Notes under the pieces: model-generated
The model's database searches: none
What the model saw: the letters and a program-made list of their open reading frames with translations, nothing else
Told to the model about the DNA's origin: nothing
In this document: one piece after another, positions 1-5,116 of the stretch
Numbering within the stretch: the stretch's first letter is position 1
Layout of the letters: every line of letters begins with the position of its first letter
Assembly (NCBI GenBank): GCA_041623895.1
Contig: JBFJVZ010000359.1
Coordinates: 1 to 8,058 of the forward strand
Length of the DNA: 8,058 bases
DNA from: JBFJVZ01 sp041623895
GTDB taxonomy: Bacteria; Planctomycetota; Planctomycetia; Pirellulales; Pirellulaceae
Direction of reading: 5' to 3'
Program-made: the position numbers and the translations under genes

Positions 1-1010
1 CTGCCCTGGCCGGTGCCGTCAATCGGCGTTTCTTTTTCTTTGACGGCACGACCCGGCGGGGAATCTCCAAAGCAGTGGAAGATGATTTCATCGAAGTCGA
101 AGTCCACCCGCGTTATCGAGAAAACGTCCATCGGATGATGGCCGTGATCCTGGCCATCAGTTTCAAACCTGAATCTTCGGATACACAAAAACGACTCGTC
201 GATCTGTCCGATAGGTTGAAAGACCCAGCCACCGCAGCCGATGCAGCGCTGCAGTTGGAGGCGATGGGCGAGCCCGCGATTCCAACTTTGCTGGAGGGCA
301 TCAAGTCATCCAATCCGGAACTTCGCTTTTATGCCGCCGAAGCACTTGCCTATCTCGATCGCGTAGAAGCGGTGCAACCACTTGCCCAGGCCGCCGCATC
401 GGTCGCTGCCTTCCGTCAGCCCGCCCTGCTGGCATTGCAAGGTGTGCCACATCATTCGACTGTCGAAGCCCTCCGCGGTCTTTTCAGTGAATCGAGTTTG
501 GAGACCCGTTACGGCGCGTTTGTTTCGATCCGCCGCCGCGACGACGGAATCAAAACACTTGGTGGTGAAGTGGTCGGTGATTCGTTTCGCATTTACCGCG
601 TCCAATCCACCGCCTCCCCTGCGGTGGTCGTGTCGCTGCGTGAAACGCCCGAAATCGTGCTGTTCGGCGACGTCGCGCCGCTGCAAATACCCAAGTTCCT
701 GATCGGACCGGGTGGTTTGATCCTGAAGGCTGATCCAAAACAACCAGGCAAACTGCGGATCAGCAGGTTCCAACCCGGCAAAGAAGACCAACGTGCCATC
801 GCCGGTACATCACTCGACTCGGTGATCCGCGGCATTGCCGCGGTTGGCGGCGGTTATGGAGACGCGATCGAACTGCTGAGGTCCGCCAAAGAAAACGGCT
901 ATTTAGCGGATCAACTGGCAATTGACCCGTTGCCGAAGGGACAGCGGACGTATTACCGAGATGAGGCGGAAGCCGAGTCGGGGCCCGAATCGGAAGACCC
1001 GTCTTCGTGA
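1..1010 (+). CDS. flgI: Flagellar P-ring protein FlgI-like, HEAT-containing, 5'-truncated by window edge
   Basis: The reading frame is open from base 3, so the gene begins before the window; the GTG at 75 is internal. Residues 1-55 from base 3 match a FlgI C-terminal segment: 'AVNRRF' followed by 'AVEDDFIEVEVHPRYREN' resembles the FlgI 'AINRRF...A.D..TIEV.VP..YR.N' pattern. Near the end, 'SLDSVIRGIAAVGGGYGDAI' plus 'ELLRSAKENGYLADQLAI' (about bases 810-930) aligns by eye with the FlgI terminus 'SLQSVVSALNALGATPMDLM...'. Between these, bases ~177-540 encode helical HEAT-like repeats ('AIPTLLEGIKSSNPELRFYAAEALAYL' style, described in part). FlgI forms the periplasmic ring around the flagellar rod. 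The tail after the FlgI end is charged (YYRDEAEAESGPESEDPSS). FlgI assignment is from remembered family sequences; the signal peptide is out of view. The next gene starts 43 bases downstream. Confidence 0.72.
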   Translation, partial: ALAGAVNRRFFFFDGTTRRGISKAVEDDFIEVEVHPRYRENVHRMMAVILAISFKPESSDTQKRLVDLSDRLKDPATAADAALQLEAMGEPAIPTLLEGIKSSNPELRFYAAEALAYLDRVEAVQPLAQAAASVAAFRQPALLALQGVPHHSTVEALRGLFSESSLETRYGAFVSIRRRDDGIKTLGGEVVGDSFRIYRVQSTASPAVVVSLRETPEIVLFGDVAPLQIPKFLIGPGGLILKADPKQPGKLRISRFQPGKEDQRAIAGTSLDSVIRGIAAVGGGYGDAIELLRSAKENGYLADQLAIDPLPKGQRTYYRDEAEAESGPESEDPSS

Positions 1011-1053
1011 CATCTTGACTCTGGCGGCCGTTCGACCAAACTCTGATCGCATC

Positions 1054-2121
1054 ATGCGATTGTATTGGCTTCTTGTTCCGGCGTTGGCTCTTCTCCTTGC
1101 GGGGTGTCCTCTCACGCAGACACCCACGGAGCCACCGATCCCTGATGGGGACGATCCGCTTCCACTACAAACACTTCTTGAGCAGACGCTGCAGGAGAAT
1201 CAAGAAAAACGCGGGCTGTCCACGGATCTGCACGGCGCCTGGCAGATCCTGCACGGCGTGCTCGCCTACGGTGACCAATTCAAGATCGACACAGCTGATG
1301 GCCGGCAACCAGCCATCGCATACTTACGCAGTGGCGGATCGATTTCGGGATTCGATCCGACGCGCGGCGACTTGCTGGGCGATCCACCGCGTCACGGACT
1401 TCGGCTGGACATTCAACCCGCCTCCAAAATAGGCCAGGGACATCGCGATCAATGGCTAGCGATCCTGACCCAATCGGGACTGGACGAGCACGATGAACTG
1501 CAAGTCGGCGGTCAGGCATTTACGATTCGTGACTGGCTGAACCAGGCTCAGTACGATGTCCCCCTGAATCTGGAACTGGAATTCAGTTGGACCCTGATCG
1601 CATTGACGGCGTTCAATCATACGGATCACTCATGGCAGGGACGCGATGGCGACACGTACAGCACCGAATTGCTACTCGAATCCGAATTGGAGCAGGATAT
1701 TGCCGAAAGTGTCTGTGGCGGCACGCATCGCTTGATCGGAATCGCCATGGCACTCAGCAAGCGCAAAGCCGAGGGTGCTCCCCTCACCGGCGCGTGGCAA
1801 ACGGCTCAGCAAGTTGTTGATGAGGCGATTGCCCAGGCAAAGCAGAACCAAAACCCGGATGGTTCCTATTCGGTTGCTTATCACCATCGCCCCGGCTGGG
1901 CTCGCGATTTGGGCGAGGCGTTGGGAACAACCGGACACGTCTTGGAGTTTCTCGCCTTCGCAGCCTCCGACGAAACGCTCCGCGAGGCATGGGTCCAGCG
2001 AAGCGCCCGCCGTATCTGCCAGATTCTGGATCAATGCGAAGCCGTCGATTTGGAATGCGGCGTCCTCTATCACGCGCTACACGGCCTGGCCGAGTACCAC
2101 GACCGAATCAAGTCTGACTGA
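1054..2121 (+). CDS. Lipoprotein of unknown function, probable alpha/alpha-toroid domain
   Basis: 355 residues from the ATG at 1054. The frame is open back to 922, but the longer start would bury a textbook lipoprotein signal: MRLYWLLVPALALLLAGC, with lipobox LAGC at residues 15-18 and lipidation at Cys18. The ATG is therefore preferred although no Shine-Dalgarno is evident. A proline-rich linker (19-38) leads into a mostly helical body. Motifs CGGTH (221-225), QNPDGSYS (266-273), GTTGH (291-295) and ECGVLYHALHGLAEY (334-348) are spaced like helical hairpins of alpha/alpha toroids (the squalene cyclase/prenyltransferase-type barrel), where 'Q..DGS' turns are typical. No catalytic DxDD motif is visible. 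It probably faces the periplasm, anchored to a membrane. It follows flgI by 43 bases and may be co-transcribed. I do not recognise the family and assign no reaction. Confidence 0.85.
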   Translation: MRLYWLLVPALALLLAGCPLTQTPTEPPIPDGDDPLPLQTLLEQTLQENQEKRGLSTDLHGAWQILHGVLAYGDQFKIDTADGRQPAIAYLRSGGSISGFDPTRGDLLGDPPRHGLRLDIQPASKIGQGHRDQWLAILTQSGLDEHDELQVGGQAFTIRDWLNQAQYDVPLNLELEFSWTLIALTAFNHTDHSWQGRDGDTYSTELLLESELEQDIAESVCGGTHRLIGIAMALSKRKAEGAPLTGAWQTAQQVVDEAIAQAKQNQNPDGSYSVAYHHRPGWARDLGEALGTTGHVLEFLAFAASDETLREAWVQRSARRICQILDQCEAVDLECGVLYHALHGLAEYHDRIKSD

Positions 2122-2181
2122 TTCGTGCGCGAACATTTTGCCGCAGCGGGAAATCTTTGGGGGGATTAGGGACACCCGCCT

Positions 2182-2189
2182 GCTACAAT
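2182..2189 (+). promoter_or_regulatory. Candidate extended -10 promoter of the desaturase gene
   Basis: TGCTACAAT in the 87-base gap before the desaturase is an extended -10: TG, one base, then TACAAT (five of six to TATAAT). No good -35 hexamer lies at 16-18 bases. The predicted transcript start near 2196 gives a leader of about 19 bases that still contains the ribosome site. This suggests the desaturase has its own promoter rather than depending on the lipoprotein transcript. Confidence 0.45.
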
Positions 2190-2201
2190 CGCGGTCACTC
2201 C

Positions 2202-2210
2202 AAGGGAGGT
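2202..2210 (+). promoter_or_regulatory. Strong Shine-Dalgarno that fixes the desaturase start
   Basis: AAGGGAGGT lies 4 bases before ATG 2215. The in-frame GTG at 2209 sits inside this ribosome site, so ATG 2215 is the start. It is by far the best Shine-Dalgarno in the window. Confidence 0.8.
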
Positions 2211-2214
2211 GTTC

Positions 2215-3462
2215 ATGACTACGGTAACTGACCCGGAGACAATTCCAGGCGGTTTTACTCCTCAATTTCATTGGCGCGTGCTGGGTACGCCCGCGCCGGT
2301 ATTTCCAGGTTTTGAAATCGATATCTGCGATCCCGTTCCCAGCGACCGGGAGCCCGATGCGGTTTGGCACCGGACGCGGGCAAAAGGCGTTTTGCGCGAT
2401 CATCCGGAGGTCAAGGAGCTGTTTGGACCAGCCCCGATCACGGCGGTGTTTTGCTTGGCCGGCACGGCACTGCAGTTGGGCATCGCCATCGCCATGGTGG
2501 GCCAACCTTTGTGGGTCATTGTGTTGACAGCCTGGTGCATTGGCGCCGTGCTGAATATTGCGCTGTTTAATCTCGCCCACGAATGCAATCACGCATTGAT
2601 CTTTAGGAACAAGTCAGCCAACCGCTGGTTGTTCACGATCTCCTCGCTGCCGATGCTATTCCCTTGTCATCACACCTGGTGGATCGAGCATCATGTGCAT
2701 CACAACCATATGGGCTCCGATAAAGATTTTGTCAAACGCCGCCGCGGCGTCTTGTTGGCTTTGAAAGATCGGATCTTTGGTTACCTGCCCGGTCCACGCG
2801 TGCGGCGGATGACGACTTGGATCACGACCCCCTTATTTTGGCCGATCTCGGCGTTCATGCTGATCACGCAGGTGCTGCGAGCGCTACTCGGTTTGGTTGT
2901 TTACGCGGTTACCGCGCTGTATTACCGAAGACTCAAGCCCGGTGATTTTGCTTTGGCGATTCTCGCCGACCAGCATCTCGTGTCAGGGTACAAACGATAC
3001 AAGATTGAAATGTGGGCGGTGACTTACGCGTTGGCATCCTTGGCCATGATCGGCGGCTTGTTTTGGATCTTTGGCTGGGAGCCGCTCGCTTATCTGTTCA
3101 TCGCCGCGCTGTTTACGACAGGCTTTCTGCATCCGCTGGCTTTCGGCATGATGCTCAGCAATTCCCATTTTCATGGCTATCAAATCTATCAGCCAAGCGC
3201 ATCCAACTACGGCCCCGCTAACTGGGTCACATTCAACTTTGGCATGCATACCGAGCATCACGACTTTCACTACATTCCCTGGTTCCGCCTGCCGCGACTA
3301 AGAAAGATCGCGCCGGAGTATTACAACGACCTAAAGCAGACCAGATCATTCAGCGCTCTAGCCTTCCAATTTGCCTTTGGCACAAGAGACGCGTTCAACA
3401 ATGAAGAGCACCGCAATGCGGAGTTGCTGAAGCGGGACTCGTCCAGCGCCAAATTGTCGTGA
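2215..3462 (+). CDS. Membrane di-iron fatty acid desaturase, sphingolipid delta-4 desaturase (DEGS/DES1)-like
   Basis: 415 residues. All three histidine boxes of membrane desaturases are present: HECNH (122-126), HHVHH (159-163) and HTEHH (345-349), the last followed by DFHYIPW. Hydrophobic segments lie near 75-95, 98-120, 205-235, 268-288 and 290-312, giving the usual cytosolic di-iron site between membrane hairpins. Two regions point to the DEGS/DES1 subfamily. The N-terminal 'WHRTRAKGVLRDHPEVKELFGP' zone (51-72) resembles the eukaryotic lipid-desaturase N-domain ('RRKEILAKHPEIKKLFGPDP'). The C-terminal 'YGPANWVTFNFGMHTEHHDF' and 'LPRLRKIAPEYYNDL' mirror '[20 protein letters not shown]...LPLVRKIAAEYYDNL' in dihydroceramide desaturase. 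The substrate is inferred: a sphingoid base/ceramide or another long-chain lipid. No cytochrome b5 domain is fused, so an external electron donor is needed. The stop lies 5 bases from the convergent Rrf2 gene. Confidence 0.93.
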   Translation: MTTVTDPETIPGGFTPQFHWRVLGTPAPVFPGFEIDICDPVPSDREPDAVWHRTRAKGVLRDHPEVKELFGPAPITAVFCLAGTALQLGIAIAMVGQPLWVIVLTAWCIGAVLNIALFNLAHECNHALIFRNKSANRWLFTISSLPMLFPCHHTWWIEHHVHHNHMGSDKDFVKRRRGVLLALKDRIFGYLPGPRVRRMTTWITTPLFWPISAFMLITQVLRALLGLVVYAVTALYYRRLKPGDFALAILADQHLVSGYKRYKIEMWAVTYALASLAMIGGLFWIFGWEPLAYLFIAALFTTGFLHPLAFGMMLSNSHFHGYQIYQPSASNYGPANWVTFNFGMHTEHHDFHYIPWFRLPRLRKIAPEYYNDLKQTRSFSALAFQFAFGTRDAFNNEEHRNAELLKRDSSSAKLS

Positions 3463-3467
3463 GCAGG

Positions 3468-3887
3468 CTAGATGTAGAACATCATGGCGTCGCCATGGCG
3501 GCAACGTTCAACCAGGTCACTTAATCGCGCCTGACCGAGGATTCGCCGCGAGGCTTCCGCGGCTTCGTCCCAGAACTCCAGCAGCAGGTCGTCAGCCGGT
3601 GTGCCTTTGGTTTCCGTTTGAAGCCCCGAATCCTGGCAACCGACTGCCTCGGCGATGTCCAAAAGTGTTACCGTCGCTGGGTCGACGGCCAACCGGTAAC
3701 CCCCATGGCTGCCGCGGATGCTTTGCACCCAACCGGTCGTCCGTAGCGTTCTGAGAATCTGAACCAAGAACGGCCCCGGGATTCCATGGCGGTCGGTAAT
3801 CTCGCGAACCGTTACCGGTGTATCGTCGTCGCGCATTGCCAATTCCAGCATCGCGAGCGAAGCGTAATGAACACGTGCTGAGATCAT
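3468..3887 (-). CDS. Rrf2-family transcriptional regulator (CymR-like, no Fe-S cysteine cluster)
   Basis: 139 residues from ATG at 3887. Family signs: N-terminal 'ISARVHYASLAMLELA' (the Rrf2 'S.+.+YA..ALLELA' opening), winged helix-turn-helix at ~25-68 with 'VREITDRHGIPGPFLVQILR' and wing 'SIRGSHGGYRLA', then 'TLLDIAEAVG' and a terminal 'AMMFYI' like the family's '..MYYI' end. Only Cys84 and Cys129 are present. The three closely spaced cysteines that bind [2Fe-2S] in IscR/NsrR are missing, so it is closer to cluster-free members such as CymR, which control cysteine and sulfur genes. It lies downstream of cysH on the same strand (141-base gap), so CymR-like control of sulfur assimilation is the likely role (inference). 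No strong Shine-Dalgarno is visible; a perfect hairpin sits 23 bases upstream of its start. Confidence 0.93.
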   Translation of the reverse strand: MISARVHYASLAMLELAMRDDDTPVTVREITDRHGIPGPFLVQILRTLRTTGWVQSIRGSHGGYRLAVDPATVTLLDIAEAVGCQDSGLQTETKGTPADDLLLEFWDEAAEASRRILGQARLSDLVERCRHGDAMMFYI

Positions 3888-3909
3888 AGTGGTTTTCTGG
3901 CAAAGTCGC

Positions 3910-3926
3910 CCAACTCTCCGAGTTGG
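3910..3926 (-). repeat. Perfect 7-bp inverted repeat upstream of the Rrf2 gene
   Basis: CCAACTC-TCC-GAGTTGG is a perfect inverted repeat with a 3-base centre, ending 23 bases before the rrf2 start codon. No T-run follows on either strand, so it is not a normal terminator. Its place suggests an autoregulatory operator or a leader hairpin. Confidence 0.5.
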
Positions 3927-3991
3927 TTAACAAAGGATGACACTTGTCCGCGGTTCAAATTTCCTGCTGCCTACAAAGCACCGACGTGGAA

Positions 3992-4010
3992 TCGAATACG
4001 AAGAATTCGA
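3992..4010 (-). repeat. Hairpin just downstream of cysH
   Basis: TCGAAT and ATTCGA are perfect 6-bp arms around a 7-base centre, 19 bases past the cysH stop on the minus strand. No T-run follows, so it may stabilise or process the transcript 3' end rather than terminate it. The 141-base cysH-rrf2 gap holds this hairpin, the one at 3910-3926, and no gene that I can see. Confidence 0.35.
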
Positions 4011-4028
4011 CGACAATCTTGGCTAACA

Positions 4029-4889
4029 CTAGTCGTGCAATCCGCATTCCGTCTTTTTGAATCCGCTCCACCTGCCTGCCCGTTCGTCTTCCCCGGGCAA
4101 CGTCGATCGGGTGCATGGCCAACATCCGATGCTCGGATAGCCACGATCGTGAAGCGGATTGTAAGGGATGTTTTCCGATACGATCAAAGACCAAACCTCA
4201 TTCTTGCTCCAGTTCGCAAGTGGACTGACTTTGACCAGTTGAAATTTGCGATCCCAACCGACGATTGGTGCCTTTGCGCGGTCAACACTCTGGTCGCGGC
4301 GAATTGCGCTGGCCCAAGCATGCTGTCCTTTCGCCGCTTCGTGCAACACACGGATCTTGCGGTCAAAACAGCATTGATTCGGATTGGACTTGTAAAGCGG
4401 ACCACCGTTGGCCGCCTCGTATTCTTCCACCGTCTGCTCGGGATACTTGAACTGGATCTCGATGCCATAACGCTGCTTGACTTTCTCGCGAAGCTCCAAT
4501 GTCTCGTTGAATTGGTACCCGGTTTCGAGATTGAAGATCGGTGTCTCCGGTGCAATCTGGGACAACATATGAATGATGGTCATGCCTTCGGGGCCGAACG
4601 CCGTCGCCATCGTGAATCTGGGAGCGTAACGGTCAACGGCCCACTGCAGGATTTCCTGCGGTGTTGCTGACTCCAACTTCTCGCTCTCGCGGGCAAGTTC
4701 TGCCAAAAACTCGTCGCTGGGAATCAGTGGCGGGTCAGCGGCTAACGCCCCTTGTGGCTCATCGTCGGTGATCAATTGCAGGGTTGGGAGCTGCTTATTC
4801 GGCGGCTGATCCCCAGCTGCTGCATCGGAATGGACGTTCATCGGGTGGTTTGCGCCGATTTTTGGGTTGGTTGAGCGTGCGGCAGACAT
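4029..4889 (-). CDS. cysH: Assimilatory adenylyl-sulfate / phosphoadenylyl-sulfate reductase
   Basis: 286 residues from ATG 4889, which has GAGG 8 bases upstream; a GTG at 4916 and an ATG at 4841 are in frame but lack such support. The enzyme reduces activated sulfate to sulfite in cytosolic sulfate assimilation. Visible features, numbered from ATG 4889: PP-loop-like nucleotide site 'TAFGPEGM' (~96-103), 'IFNLETGYQFNET' (~118-130), cysteine pair 'CCFDRK' (173-174), 'CWPC' (256 and 259), and the catalytic C-terminal motif 'ECGLH' with Cys282, which forms the sulfo intermediate. The CC...CxxC set binds a [4Fe-4S] cluster and marks the APS-type enzyme, although some such enzymes also use PAPS. 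The N-terminal ~60 residues are an extra low-complexity leader compared with usual 230-250-residue family members. The promoter region carries an IscR-like operator, and rrf2 follows downstream. Confidence 0.95.
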   Translation of the reverse strand: MSAARSTNPKIGANHPMNVHSDAAAGDQPPNKQLPTLQLITDDEPQGALAADPPLIPSDEFLAELARESEKLESATPQEILQWAVDRYAPRFTMATAFGPEGMTIIHMLSQIAPETPIFNLETGYQFNETLELREKVKQRYGIEIQFKYPEQTVEEYEAANGGPLYKSNPNQCCFDRKIRVLHEAAKGQHAWASAIRRDQSVDRAKAPIVGWDRKFQLVKVSPLANWSKNEVWSLIVSENIPYNPLHDRGYPSIGCWPCTRSTLPGEDERAGRWSGFKKTECGLHD

Positions 4890-4924
4890 CAGATCGGCCT
4901 CAAATAGTTCGGGCACTCAAGCAT

Positions 4925-4952
4925 AGAGTACAAACATGATCAAGATAGTCAA
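4925..4952 (-). promoter_or_regulatory. Candidate cysH promoter
   Basis: Read on the minus strand: TTGACT (-35, 4952-4947; five of six to TTGACA), a 16-base spacer, then TACTCT (-10, 4930-4925; three of six, weak). The start would fall near 4918, giving a ~29-base leader with the GAGG ribosome site. The -35 lies inside the IscR-like operator, a layout that suits repression. Confidence 0.4.
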
Positions 4953-4959
4953 GTATCTT
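4932..4959. promoter_or_regulatory. Candidate Rrf2/IscR-type operator overlapping the cysH promoter
   Basis: Bases 4932-4956 match the IscR type-1 consensus ATASYYGACTRWWWYAGTCRRSTAT at 20 of 25 positions. The right half TAGTCAAGTAT matches 11 of 11, the left half AAACATGATCA 7 of 11, and the centre AGA 2 of 3. The same spot holds a perfect inverted repeat, AAGATA-N6-TATCTT (4942-4959). It covers the candidate cysH -35. Binding by the Rrf2 protein encoded downstream is inference. Confidence 0.45.
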
Positions 4960-4970
4960 TATCGTCCGCC

Positions 4971-5108
4971 ATGGCCCGCCAAGTTGAGAGAATCGGGGAG
5001 ACGATTTCTACGGATTGGGGCTACATTGGAGTCGTTGGCGCGGCTTCCACCCGCCCGATCAACTTTTACCCACCGGTACGGCAGGATGCCGCACCTACCA
5101 GAATGTGA
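4971..5108 (+). CDS. Possible small protein, 45 residues
   Basis: ATG 4971 to TGA 5106-5108 encodes a 45-residue ORF beginning MARQVERIGETISTDWGYIG and ending QDAAPTRM. Its composition is protein-like and GC-rich at third positions. It fills the gap between the cysH operator and the next gene, and its stop codon overlaps the TGAGG ribosome site of the 5117 gene, which would permit translational coupling. Against it: no Shine-Dalgarno is visible, and its 3' end contains the hairpin at 5075-5095. I recognise no family. It could be a leader peptide, a small protein, or chance. Confidence 0.28.
   Translation: MARQVERIGETISTDWGYIGVVGAASTRPINFYPPVRQDAAPTRM
5075..5095 (+). repeat. Hairpin in the leader of the 5117 gene, possibly REP-like
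   Basis: GGTACGGCA-GGA-TGCCGCACC forms a 9-position stem with one A/C mismatch and a 3-base loop, followed by TACC. It ends 10 bases before the ribosome site. A similar 'stem then CCTACC' layout occurs at 6644-6666, so this may be a dispersed intergenic repeat rather than a gene-specific signal. Confidence 0.4.
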
Positions 5109-5116
5109 GGTAGCGC

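Noticed and set aside
306..791. 161-codon minus-strand ORF inside flgI
   Set aside because: Antisense to the FlgI/HEAT frame, with no motifs and a shadow-type composition.
922..1053. 44-codon N-terminal extension of the lipoprotein
   Set aside because: It overlaps the end of flgI, is Arg-rich, and would place the lipoprotein signal internally. ATG 1054 gives a proper signal peptide and lipobox.
1672..2218. Overlapping ORFs on both strands within the lipoprotein gene (1672-2073 minus, 1775-2218 plus)
   Set aside because: Alternative frames of a gene whose main frame has a lipobox and coherent helical motifs; no independent start signals.
4035..4670. 211-codon plus-strand ORF
   Set aside because: Lies antisense to cysH, whose reading frame carries all the CysH motifs; the plus-strand product resembles no protein and is a shadow of the GC-rich codon pattern.
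3468..4889. Reading the Rrf2 protein as a true IscR with a [2Fe-2S] cluster
   Set aside because: Only two cysteines, 45 residues apart, are present; the three clustered cysteines needed for the cluster are absent.
4984..5027. Possible plus-strand promoter for the 5117 gene (TTGAGA at 4984, TACATT at 5022)
   Set aside because: The -35-like and -10-like elements are 32 bases apart and no -10 match sits at normal spacing, so I cannot support a promoter.
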